Part shown: positions 20,135 through 31,396 of the stretch, in pieces
How the letters are laid out: the number at the start of each line of letters is the position of its first letter
How positions within the stretch are numbered: position 1 is the first letter of the stretch
From: Rhodocollybia butyracea
Lineage: Eukaryota > Basidiomycota > Agaricomycetes > Agaricales > Omphalotaceae
Direction of reading: 5' to 3'
DNA length: 64,000 nt
Assembly (NCBI GenBank): GCA_015501585.1
Contig: JADNRY010000109.1
Coordinates: forward strand, 1 to 64,000
Translations under genes and position numbers: made by a program
The notes under the pieces: generated by a model
Told to the model about the DNA's origin: nothing
Databases searched by the model: none
What the model saw: the letters and a program-made list of their open reading frames with translations, nothing else

Positions 20135-23100
20135 TTACCGTTTTTTGGGAACAACCTGCACTTGCGGCTTTGCCCCTAGCCTCATTCCACTTATATCAAT
20201 CTCTACTTCTGTACCTATTTCCAAATCCTTTATTCCATCGGCCACCACGCGTCCACCAGGACTACAGATGTTTCGGTCTTCATTAACCATTATTGCTTTG
20301 ATACCTAACGCCTGAATCAGGACGTTAACCTGCCACTTTCGACTATGTGGGTGTTGTTCGGGAATACCGACAGCGAAGCCACTCAGTGAGCGGAACGGAT
20401 CAGGATTTGAAGAGTTTGGGTCTTTTGGAGTCGGGCTGGCGGTAGTAGATGGTTTCGCGATAACGTTGAGGAATTCGTACCCATTATAATGTTTCTCCGT
20501 CCACCTCATTAGCCAAGCAGTAGTCCACCAGGCTTGGTGCTGACCTCCCGCTCGCTTCCGGATACGTTCGGATGCTTTGTTACGCACGGCAAAGTCTTCG
20601 AACCATTCTTTGGAAAACAGTGGTGAGAAGGATGAGAATGACGGAGAAGTGGACGATGACGGGGACGATGAGCCGGACAAAACCGAAAATGCTTCTGACT
20701 GAATATCACTCGCTGGCAAGCTCTTCTTCGCCTCTGAACTCGAAAGCGGCTGAGGTGCTCTCCGACCGTTCCACTCATCGAGCAGTGCCTTCTTTATCTG
20801 CCAATGAATGACCATATCGGCATACCTCCGCAACGGACTGGTGCATCTTACGTATCCTTCGTCTTCTGGGATACCCAATCCCCAGTGACCTTTGAGTTCG
20901 GTCGTATACGCCGCTACCGTGTCGCTGATGATGTGCTTGCCAAGTTTAAACCCTTCGTTTCCCAGGTGGCCGCTCTTGCTACGGGCATCCAAGATATCTA
21001 CCAGCGCCTTTTCACTGTCCACCGTTGGTATGGACGAGAACCTGCGAAGGATTGGAATCTTTCGATCTCGACAGTACATAGAAGCAGTCCGGGAAGCAAG
21101 CTTCATGCACTCTGCAACGATAGAGTGTGCGCCGAAATCATAGGAAGTGTTCTGGTAGACACGATAGACGGAAGAAGGGAAACCGGAGTAGGTGTAAGGC
21201 AGAAGTTCCGTGGTTGTTGAAGATGGGAAGGGTGTATCGAACGAGGGCCACTCAATATTACAGATCTCCGCTTGCGTACGGGTCTGTATAAAGATACCCT
21301 CTCGATATCTGCGGGCAACAGATGCTTCACTGACTCTGTGCAACAGGTGGAGGTCCTCTATGAATCGTGGACTTGATCTGAGAAGAGCTGCGTTCGCATC
21401 CACATTAGTCTCGGGTGCCCCTCCGAATGGGTACGAAGATAAATTGATGGGCATCCCCAGCACTTTATCCACAGACGTATAGTCAACCGTAACGGTGTTG
21501 CGCACGACTCCCGGCCGAACAACGTAATCAAGAATGGCGGCTGAGGTTAGGTCAACTTTGACGCTGAACGTGAGAGTGGGTTGGCCCTTGCTTTGGTCAG
21601 CGGTGGACCCAAGAGATGAGCCATACGAAGGATGATGCGTAAAGCTTCTGGGAAGCATGGGATACGTCCCATGGTAAAAGTACATTGATGTTGTCAATAT
21701 ATCTGCACGCTTGGCGAGTATGTGAGTTGGGGGAAGAATCGAGGTTGGGTCGGCGATGTGGGTGTGGACCCAGATTTGATCTGTAGACAGAACAAGATCA
21801 GTACGCGCAAGTTATTATCCGAAGAGTTTACCAACCAGGTTGGTCATGAACTTTTTCTACTGAAATACCATCATCCAGTTCCTTCGCATCTATATCGTCA
21901 ATAACATACACTGGCATGTCACCAAAGTCATGCCTCAGAGCCTCAACTGGATCCGACGAATAGAAGTCCTCTGGACCGAGAACTTGTCCAGCTGGGTTAT
22001 ATGTTGAGGTGGATTTTCGAGGAGATGCCTGTTGAATTTCGCGTTGTGCAGACGCGCGCTCTACTATAGTGTCGCTATCTGGTGTCCAATGTTGGCCTGT
22101 TTCCAATTCCGGTGAACTGCTAGTGAGCCTCAGATTCAACGTGTCCTCCCACAGGGCCATAGCGCCTATATCGACCAATAACTGATGAACTATCTCATCG
22201 GCAACATCCCCTCTATCGTAGATTCTTTTGAGAATATACTGTACAGCAGGGAATGGGTCCGGCTGTACTGTGATCGTAGGGCGGAGAGCTGCACAGAGGT
22301 AGAAGAGTATGGTGAGATCATTGGAGGACCAAGTATGTGTCCTAGAGAGAGTACGAGAAGGAGAGCCGTCGGTGGATAGTTTGTTCTTCTGCATGATGCG
22401 TTTGACTTTTTCAACGAACTGTTCAATCGGACCTGTTAGGGTGCCGTCTGGTAGTATAGTTTTGTTCTCGGTTTGCGTCCACTTCTCTACATCTTTTATC
22501 CTATTCACATCTGCCAGCGGCCTCACCCCAAATCTCTTCGAAGTGACAAAATCATGGGATACGACGAAATATCTCGAGTTGGAGATGAGGTATTTGTGAG
22601 CAGCCAAAAGATGTGTGAAAGATGCTTGGTGAGGAAGGTATTCTTTGTTGGGTCGATGGAGGGGCTTGGTCTGGAGGATTCGCGCGACCTCGGAAACAGT
22701 TGTTGAGCCCCATCTGTAATCCCCACTTAGCGAATTTGAGCTACTCTCGCCCTTTTCTCTCACTGCCTCGTATACGTCCATTCCCCTGCTGATAAGAAGA
22801 TTCATTGCATCTTCCGTCTCCTTTTGCACACTTTTTAGTGCCTTCAATACCTCCACCCGGGCCTTTAGCTCGTTTTTGTTCGCGGCAACGTCGCCATGGC
22901 CACATCTTAAGGCGAGATCGGACGGCACGAGCGACGGAACCTCGAAAGCAACGTCGTCACCTTTGTGCTCCCAGATCTCTCCCTGAGTTGTGAGAGCAAG
23001 GAAGATCTCCATGCGATTTACATAGTATGAACCGAGAATAATACCATGTGAAGATGAATGAGCTCTGAGTGGAGTATTAGTGTGTTATGAGAGTTACTGG

Positions 23101-23590
23101 TCAAGACATCATACCTCCGAATTTCGACGAAACTGCCCGGCTCCAGCGATAAATCACTGGTTCCTTCATCACTATCACCAAATGGTCCAGTTAATCCTCT
23201 GGTATCAGAGCTAATAAAAGCAGTCTTTTCGAGAGATGGCGGTCGTGTTCTCTGTAACGTTGGGATCTTTTCAGCGAGTCGCTCGTTATCGCCGTCCAAA
23301 GCTGGTTTATGTGACCATCCTGGGGGAGGGCGCTTGCTCTTTATTATCATGTCCTTAACTTGGTCTTCGAACAAGTTGAACTTTGTTTCGGACATGTGTC
23401 GGGGAGGAAGAGGTGTAGGAGTAGGTGGAATTCCCCTACCGGTTTTCCTTCTAGGCATTTCAGGAAACTGGTCTGCATAGTTAGGCGCAGAGAACGACCG
23501 TGATGATGTAGAAAACGGAGTGCAATGCGTATATGTCAAAGCGAATGAGCGACAAGGGCGCCAGCTTCGTATAGTTTGTGACCCATACAT
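20135..23590 (-). CDS. DSS1: Mitochondrial RNase II-type 3'-5' exoribonuclease (Dss1-like)
   Basis: Dss1 is the exonuclease of the mitochondrial degradosome, working with the Suv3 helicase. Three inferred exons (23590-23115, 23064-21836, 21780-20135) total 3351 nt, 1116 aa, in frame. The N-terminus is basic with no acidic residues (MYGSQTIRSWRPCRSFALTY), a typical mitochondrial presequence. The RNB domain begins near residue 560: metal-binding acidic residues in YVIDDIDAKELDDGIS, then WVHTHIADPTSILPP, FYHGTYPMLP, and RCTSPLRRYADMVIHWQ late in the domain. The C-terminal region looks like an S1-type beta-barrel and ends QVQVVPKKR. It diverges from the F-box gene across 117 bp. The length fits fungal Dss1 better than cytosolic Dis3. 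Confidence 0.85.
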
Positions 23591-23707
23591 TCAACGCGTA
23601 GGTTTCGACCAGCCTGCAAGGACGCGATGAAAAATTATACTTTTCGGCAGGCACAAATTGCCGCGCGTCAGTTTTAAGCGCTCTCCATCTTCTGCTTCTT
23701 CGCTATC
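23591..23707. promoter_or_regulatory. Short bidirectional promoter between Dss1-like and F-box-like genes
   Basis: 117 bp lie between two divergent start codons. No tandem motif like that at 17187 is seen. The promoter role follows from position. Confidence 0.4.
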
Positions 23708-25579
23708 ATGAGCTTTCCTGCAGCCCTAACTCTGGCCGGAATCGACCCGTTTCTATCCCAGGAACAGTTCGCTGGTATGTTTTGTAGCTCTTATACACTT
23801 CGAAAGCCATGACAATCCAAGTTAGCAATGCGACGGACTTTTGAAAAGGAACAAAGGATGATTGATGGTTTAGATGAACAAATCACTCAAGCTAAAGCCG
23901 CCTTGGAAAGGCTGCTTCGCCAGCGGAACGAAAAGAGAGCTCCCTCCCTGGCTTCTACTACCAGGATGTTGGCTATCCGAAAGGACATTTTGGAACGGGA
24001 AGTACGTTTGGAGCTTCTAGAGGAGGAAATTTCTAAAGCTACTGAGTCGAATGCGGCAGCTGGAGAGCTTGTTGCTCAGAAGATATCTTCAGAGCCTGCT
24101 ACTGAGCATGCTCAGTCCCAAGCTCGTATTGCGCAATTACAACTCGAACGAGATCGCTTGCAAGCGGATCTTGAAGCACTGCGAGTCGAATTGTCCCCCA
24201 TCAGGCGGATTCCGTTGGAGATCTTGTCTGAAATATTCGTTCATTGCCTTCCTGTCCCTCGGAGAACAGGCTTCTCCGTCGCTACCCCTTCCAAGGCACC
24301 TCTTCTTCTATCCCAGATCTGTAGAAGATGGAGGTCTGTGGCTATTTCGATCCCCAAGCTCTGGTCGTCGTTATCGATCCAGATCAAAGATCGCTGTTAT
24401 CCGAATATCTCCCTCGTGCAGACCTTTCTTGACCGTTCCCTTCTCCATCCATTTTCTTTCCGACTCAAAGAAAGTCTCGTTTCAAACACTGATCTTTCTT
24501 TGACGCCCGCGGTGTTTGAACTTTTACTGAAAGCTTATCATCGGTGGCAGGACGTAGAGATTAGGTATAGTGATTGGAGAATCGACGATACGAGTCTTTT
24601 GAAAATACCGGCCTCTCCGCCGTCAACACTCGAGAGCCTGACGTTGGAGAGGGCGTACTGGTCCAGTAATTTACTAGGTTCGATTCGTACGCTTTTATCA
24701 GCGCCTGGACTACGTAAAATTTCGTGGTCAGGACTCCTTCAACCTCATTCCAATCCAGCCGATATCATGCCTTTAGAGTTGCTTCGCGAATTCAGTCTCC
24801 CTGATCCCTGTAACCTGTTGACAAAAACTCAGTTCATGCGGAATCTTCATCGTGCCCCGCAGCTTGTTTCATGCACGATGACTGTCCTCTTGGTGATCCC
24901 CCACCTCGCAGACCCACACGAGTCTGACGATTTTGTCCTGCCTGATAAAGAAAACCCGCTTGTGTTTTCAGATCTGAAAAAACTCGATATTACCTGTGAC
25001 ACCGCTGTTGAGCAGATCTTCGACGTCCTCGTGCTTCCCTCCCTGAAAACCTTGGAAATTAGCCATTTGGACAATGCAGTTATTAATGCAGTTATGCCTG
25101 CAGCTGAATCCCCCCGTTTTTGGTCAATGCCATCATTCAAAGCATTGCATCAACGATCGTGTTTCTCCCTGCACACACTCGACCTCGCAGACACCGATGT
25201 ACAACCAGATGAACTGCTTCAGATCCTGCAATTATGTTCTACTTCTCTTCACAGTCTCTCTCTCACCAATGATCACATCTCAAGCTATTGCGTTGACGAT
25301 CATGTTTTGCAAGCGTTGACATTGGTGCCAGAATGTCACCAGCTGCTGTGTCCAAGTTTAACAAATATAAAATTATGGGCTTGCATGTCTTCGACAGATG
25401 GGCTCGTTTCGGATATGCTGGAGTCTCGATGGGGCATTTCTAAGGACGACCCGACCATACACGAGCTTCAGGTTGCGCTGATTATGTTCAAGAATGATGA
25501 GCTCCATCCGAAAGATCATAGGCGTTTAAAAGTTCTTTCTGAGAAACGAGCGGGGCTTACAGTGATCAAGTGGTCATAG
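23708..25579 (+). CDS. F-box-like domain protein with N-terminal coiled coil
   Basis: Exon 1 (23708-23774) encodes MSFPAALTLAGIDPFLSQEQ; exon 2 (23826-25579) joins in phase, about 606 aa in all. Residues ~25-145 form a coiled coil (EKEQRMIDGLDEQITQAKAA and similar). An F-box-like motif follows (IRRIPLEILSEIFVHCLP, LLLSQICRRWRSVAISIPKL), then leucine-rich-repeat-like segments with LESLTLERAYW, LKKLDITCD, LKTLEISHL and LHSLSLTND. This layout is the large mushroom F-box/LRR family, presumed SCF ubiquitin-ligase substrate adaptors. The substrate is unknown. A broken copy of its C-terminal third lies about 5 kb downstream at 30295-30925. Confidence 0.8.
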
Positions 25580-26449
25580 GTAGATGTCAGTGTCAAAAGA
25601 GCAAAGTATAGTAAGAGTAGGTTCTACGTCGGTTCAAGGTTCAGTAATTGCTGTAAGTACCAATAGTAGAAAGTTTCCACCAAAAATCGAATCTATGAAC
25701 TCGCAAGTCCGAAAGACGACTGTTGGCCGCTAGACCTAAAGCAGTCCCCTCTAAGAGTTTGCGGCTGACGCAAGATCCCTCGCCTGGAAAACCGGCACTT
25801 CTTTCGCAGACTTTTTCGGATCCCCGGGCTTGAGCGCTAGACCTAATAGGGCAGACCATTTAGCGATGGGAATTTCGGATTTGCTGGTATGTTCTCGCGT
25901 CAGCTGCAAACTCTTAGGGGGAACTGCTTCAGGTCTAGTTGGGCGCGCATACTAACCTATATACTAACATATAATTCTACAATGTATCAATTCACCAATC
26001 TCATCTCATCTTATCGACATCTAAGGCAGCGTTTTTGCTGTCATGGCTTAGTAGCGAATCATAGTTATCGATGATCACCTCTCTTCACCCGTTTGCGCTG
26101 CCTGCTGTTGGATTATGGCTGTTCGGTCCTTTCTCCTCATGTTACGTAGTACGTACATGTAGTACCTCGTCTCTCTTAACTACTACTACTTCATCTTTGT
26201 CGTCGTTCCTTTGGAGTCACGCCTCTCGCGTTTGTCGCCGTCTGTGAGGTTTCGTCCTCCTTCATCATACCAGTTCTCAACACCTGCCTGTGAACAACTC
26301 ACAAAATCTGCATAGGGGAGACAACCGACAGGCTTACTTTGCGCTCTCTACCTTCAACTAGACAGAAAGCCTTTCGGTAAGTTCCAGTAAAGATATTGTT
26401 GCCCTTACGATGGCACCGAACTCACACACCGGAAAGGTATCAGACTATT
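25580..26449. other. Intergenic with an imperfect inverted repeat
   Basis: No gene recognised between the F-box gene and the HET gene. It contains the inverted repeat annotated separately and a pyrimidine-rich stretch (26150-26240) that may belong to the HET gene promoter. Confidence 0.5.
25730..25938. repeat. Inverted repeat, two 41-bp arms about 90% identical, 127-bp loop
   Basis: The arm at 25730-25770 begins CTAGACCTAAAGCAGT. The arm at 25898-25938 is its reverse complement with four mismatches of 41. The loop contains a further partial copy of the arm end (GCGCTAGACCTAA near 25833). Transcribed, it could fold into a long hairpin. It could be a MITE-like remnant, but no target duplication is evident. 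Confidence 0.75.
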
Positions 26450-28606
26450 ATGCGACTCATTCGAACCACTAGTACAGACCCAGAGCTCGTCTACTTTGCA
26501 GATGAACAGCGGATACCACAATATGCGATTCTCTCACACGTATGGGAAGAAGAGGAGGTGACGTTCCAGCATATGCAGGACCCACATAGCATAAAGGACA
26601 TGAAAGGGTGGTCTATGTAAGATTGTGCGAGCGTGTGAGGTGGCGCGCAGTGAGGATTGGGACTACATTTGGGTTGACACCTGCTGCATTGATAAATCCA
26701 GCAGTGCCGAGCTCTCAGAGGCCATCAACTCGATGTACAGATACTACCACGAAGCGGAAGTCTGCTATGCCTACCTAGCAGATATGCAAAGTGACTTTTT
26801 CAACTTGGGCTTCCGCATGTGCAAATGGTTTACGAGGGGATGGACATTACAGGAATTGATAGCGCCGAAGACAGTTGTCTTCTTCGCAAAAGGCTGGGAG
26901 AAGATTGGAACGAAGGCAAGCCTGTCAGGAATTCTCACAGAGATTACTGGGATCGCATCAGAGGTTCTCTTGTCAACGGCTGATTCAAGTGAGATGAGTA
27001 TCGCGGCGAGAATGTCTTGGGCTGCTGGAAGGAAGACGACGCGCATAGAAGACAGGGCCTACTCGCTGATGGGGATTTTTGGTGTTTTCATGTCTCCGAT
27101 CTACGGCGAAGGAGAGCATGCCTTCATCAGACTACAGGAGGAGATTTTGAAGGTATCTGATGATCAAACAATTTTTGCTTGGAAGGACAAGCTGTCAGTA
27201 GGATCTTACAGTGGGATACTCGCCACCAGTCCAGATGTATTTGAAGAAAGTGGCAAGTTTCAGCGACTTGACAACCCATATGACCTCGACAACCAAAGGC
27301 CATTTTCGTTAACCAATATGGGCTTACTAGTCCACCTTCCTCTCTCCCATGTTGATCTCACAATTCAGACTGAGAAGCGCAATCAGGTGGCTGTTCTGAA
27401 TTGTGGTTGGGCTGGGACATCAGATCGTCTGGCCATCTGAGTGGAAAAGTTAAAGGGGCAGTACCACTACCAGAGGCTTTGGCCGAACAAGCTCAACACC
27501 ACAATGCTGGCAAAGCAGGCCAAGCAGCCACAAGAACTATTGTTCAAGCCATGGGATCTTCCCCGTTCCAGGCATAATAGGTTCCTATCTGACCAAATAT
27601 CCGTCTTCTTTTCTGATAATCAGGGGATGAGTAGGCCTGGTCAGGGGATTGGCCTGTTAGGGTTACCATAAATTCCTCCAACAGGGATCGCCCCATTGCT
27701 GCCAAAATCACTGATACTGCAGATTATAGCATGGGAGTTTACACGCTAGATAATTCAGAACCCTGCACCTTCCTCTTCATACATGAACCGAGCTGGCACC
27801 GGCCGTTTGTTGTTGTGGTTGTTAGATATAACAGGGACATTTGGTTGGACCTTGTCCTCAATTTCGAAACGGACAAGCCAAATCTCGAGGACATACAACA
27901 GTCTTACAAGTATGGTAAGGAATCTACAGACATGCCGCAGAAGAATTTCGACAGGATATACAAATTCCTGATGGATAATGTAGTCATCCTCGTTGAGGCA
28001 CGACGCCAGAAGCAGAGTATTTCTGATGACCTTCCCAGCCATATAGTCAACATCCGCGTTATCAACGAAAGTCATCCCATCGCTCTTCCCATTCGCACTT
28101 ACCAGTATGCTTTCGGTGTATCTTTCTCCAGTGCAATCAATGCTGGCTTCTCTGTATTGGAAACATACCCCAACAGTTGTTGGGAGACATGGGCCAACGA
28201 TACCATGAATCTTGTCCTGTATGATGGCAGTAGCTCGGGCACTATCTGCTTTCAACATGAGCAGGGTCAGATAAGATTTGCGGTCACGTTCGGAATTCGA
28301 CAATCCGGACAGCTCAGCCTATGGTCGGATGTTCATTTTCTGAAGCCAGAGTACAAGGAAACTGCAGAGGATATCTGCAACTCATACTCCAACCCATACT
28401 ACAACTCATATCAGAAACGATTTCGGCGTACTATACGGAAACAAGTCCAAGGCTTGCGGAATACCAGCTTAATCGCTGACGACACTCTTGTCCCGAGGGC
28501 ACCGTGGAGGGACTGGAAATGGAAGGTATCTGTGCACTCGGATGTGCTTGGGAAGTTTCATAACCAGTACAAGTCCGAGATCCGAATCTTCAGATTCAAA
28601 GACTAG
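26450..28606 (+). pseudogene. HET-domain (heterokaryon incompatibility-type) gene, broken
   Basis: HET-domain proteins act in fungal non-self recognition and cell death. The N-terminal HET domain is clear: AILSHVWEEEEVTFQHM, then SEDWDYIWVDTCCIDKSSSA, ELSEAINSMYRYYHEAEVCY, WFTRGWTLQELIAPKTVVFF, EDRAYSLMGIFGVFMSPIYG and GEGEHAFIRLQEEIL. Three breaks are visible. A one-base insertion at about 26617 (reading GWSM then IVRACEV) shifts the frame. A TGA at 27438-27440 stands where a tryptophan is expected (RLAI-stop-VEKLKGQ). A further frame change falls between about 27590 and 27725. The C-terminal frame (27731-28606) is open and ends SEIRIFRFKD. Some breaks could be missed introns, but the TGA is hard to explain that way. 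Confidence 0.75.
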
Positions 28607-30294
28607 TAGAAACTAACTGAAAAAAAACCGGGAGTGTCTTGAAGACGTTCGGTCGACCAATTCACTGTGGGTACCATCGCGATGTTTCAGTTCAAGTACA
28701 TCGAGCTCAAGTACAAAAATGGACCCAATTAAAAAGGAGATATATATACTGGCACCTGGGATCCTAACACGAGCCATGGTAAATTGTGGCAATTTTATGA
28801 TAATGAGGCATAAGTTTTTGTTGTAACTGTATGAAATTACTTCCGTAAATTATGTGGCAGCGGACCGGGTAATAGGATGACGTGACATGGGCAAAATGAG
28901 TCCTTCGTTCGAGGAATGTCAGTGGCTGACTCGGTAGAGGCGTCGTAGCCATCAACGAGGGAAGAGGAGCCGGAAGATCGCTCTGAGGGGGCGTCGTCTA
29001 TGTCAGAGTCTCCCGACGTGTCAGCCTCGAAAAAAAAAACGACACATTCCTCCACAAATTCGTCGAATGAAAGTGAGCGTGATCCCCTGGCGATGTAGGG
29101 CTCAACGGAAGAGGAGAAGCACGGCTCATGGGTCGTTGATACCCTTCATACTTGGCAGGATCCACATTGTGAGTAGTAGCACTTCCACTGCGTGATGATC
29201 GATGAACAGTGGGAGAAACATTTGCGATGGTGGTGTTTTTTCAGGACCAGGATTCGACCTTGTGGTCCAGCTCGGTCCAGGCTGTTCGTCAAGGATGATC
29301 GATGAGGCCTTGGGACCTGAGGCCTGAGGCCTGAGGATGAAGCTAAGAGTCGCAGGCACAAACGCATCTGAGATGCAATGAAGTTGAATTCGATCGCGAG
29401 AGGGGTACGTCCAGGGATGCGGTATATACAGTCATCGGTGATCCTATCGGAGACAGCGTAGGAGACGGGGAGGACGCTTCGATTCCTAGGGATCCAAGCA
29501 CTTGGGCGTGGGGTATAATCCATGCGGATGCAGATACTGAGCCTCTTGAGGGTTCGACTTCGGGTATGATGGTGGTTAACCAGCTCTACCATGCTAGTAC
29601 CCGAACTGGGCGCAGGGTAAGTATGATGCCGAGAGTGTATAGAGGATCCTGGTGAATCCGAAGACTGGTGAGGTTGACGCCTAATGGATATCCGACGCAT
29701 GATAATGCCCAGTCCATCTAAGACCAGATCCACCAATACCACTCGCAAACTCCACGCACACAACTCCCTCTTAGCCACTGGTTCCGAGAGGGACCGTTTA
29801 AAGAAAATACAAGTGAGCCGTAGCGATGACAGCTGAAATTTTAAGACAGAGCCCGTCAGTCTCTGCATCAAGTCGCTATTCTGTAGCTCACCAGAATCAC
29901 GGTGGACATCGAATATCCCTCAGTGGGTCACTCACTCGCCCAGCACACCAAGCTTACCACTCAGCAACTCCACTCCCCTCTCCTTTTCTTCTTCTCTTTT
30001 GATCATGGATGTCGATAGGCGGGAGAAATCCATCTGGTACAAGTAGAAGACAAGGTGCCCTGTTGGGGTTCGCGCTCATCTCTTGCTTGAGGATACGGCA
30101 TGCACGAGCGAGCCAAGTGGGTGACTGGAGACTGAGATGAGCACAAAAATGTAAGAGTACGACAGACATACCTTGCAGTGCCAAATTCCAGGCTATAACC
30201 CTGAACTATATACCACTACCCAATTTCGGATTCGGCGATGTGTACTCGAGTGTTGGACCGATAGATGTGTTGAGTTTTGTTCGTGTCGGGTCGA
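28607..30294. other. Intergenic, no gene supported
   Basis: A 241-codon minus frame (29146-29871) and a 76-codon minus frame (29954-30184) exist. They are rich in S, R and H, have no recognised motif, and do not splice together in phase in any way I could find. GAGGCCTGAGGCCTGAGG at about 29320 is a short direct repeat also found near 43840. Confidence 0.4.
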
Positions 30295-30925
30295 GTCCGA
30301 GGAGGAAGATCTGAAAGAGCTCAATATCACCTGTGAGTGACGCCGCTGCTGAGCAGATCTCCGACGTCCTCGTGCATTCCTCCCTGAAAATCTTGGAAAT
30401 TATCTGGCAATGCGCCTGGAGCCGAATCCCCCGTTTTTGGTCAATGTCATCGTGCATCAACGATCGTGTTTCTTCCTGCACTAGACTCGAGCCCGGTAGC
30501 CGTTTTTCTCCCGAAGGCAAACTAAACTCTTGACACGTTGAGGTCGAGGTTACTGTATGTAGAGCCTCATGATCGTTCGATCTTCAAAGTGTAGTCCGGG
30601 CCGGTTGCCGGCTGAGTTATTCCTTGACCTCACAGACACCGATGTACAACCAGCCGAACTGCTTCAGATCCTGCGATTATGTTCTACTTCTCTTCACAGT
30701 CTCTCTCTTACCAATTATCACATCCCAAGCTATTGCGTTGACGATCATGTTTTGCAAGCATATTGACATTGGTGCCAGAATGTCACCAGCAACAAATGGC
30801 CGCTTGCATGTCTTCGACAGACGCATTTACAAGAATGACCCGACCGTGCACGAGCTCCAGTGTTGCGCTGATTATGTTCAAGAGTGATGAGCTCCATCCG
30901 AAAGATCATGCATAGGTAGATGTCG
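30295..30925 (+). pseudogene. Broken partial copy of the F-box/LRR gene at 23708-25579
   Basis: Matches about 24970-25530 of the parent gene: GATCTGAAA...CTCAATATCACCTG, GAGCAGATCT, CCGACGTCCTCGTGC, CCCCCGTTTTTGGTCAATG, CATCAACGATCGTGTTTC, ACAGACACCGATGTACAACC and CTATTGCGTTGACGATCATG all recur in the same order. It has internal deletions, stops, and about 130 bp of unrelated sequence inserted at about 30484-30617. No intact frame remains. It carries only the 3' third of the parent gene. Confidence 0.85.
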
Positions 30926-31396
30926 ACGTAAAGAACAAAGTAAATAAAGTTACGACAAATTCTGTAGTAGGCTGAAGAACCAAATAGCTACCAGAGTACA
31001 CCGACCGCGCTCATCAATGAGAAGGGCAGAGTCTGCAGGAAGCAGCATGCAGGAAGTTCGGAGGTTGAATGATCGATCTCATATTACTTCGGGCAGTTCT
31101 TCTAGCATATCTAAAAAGAGTTCACTGAAAACAAGCAACGTTGACCAGTGTTCGTATGGTATGGTGTCGCAGATTCAAAAAAAGCAAAAGCAAATCATGA
31201 AGAAATCGCGAAAGAAAGTACTGTCAACAGGGAATATCAAGGAACGCAATAATCGAAAGCAGCCTACATAACTCTTCAAAGCGAAAGGAGGTGGGGGAGG
31301 AAAGAGTAGAATATAGTAATACAAGAATAGTCCGAATGATAGGATAACTTGTAATTACTGTCCGATGGAAGCCGTGTAAATGCAGGGGTAGTTCAA
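30926..31396. other. Intergenic, no gene supported
   Basis: An 84-codon plus-strand frame (31017-31271) from an ATG is almost entirely K, S, Q and R. It is probably low-complexity sequence, or a terminator or UTR, rather than a gene. Confidence 0.45.

Noticed and set aside
29146..29871. 241-codon minus-strand open frame, considered as a gene
   Set aside because: Serine-, arginine- and histidine-rich without any motif, no plausible exon partners in phase with neighbouring frames, and surrounded by decayed sequence.
31017..31271. 84-codon plus-strand frame from an ATG
   Set aside because: Almost only K, S, Q, R and N. Low-complexity composition with no family resemblance.
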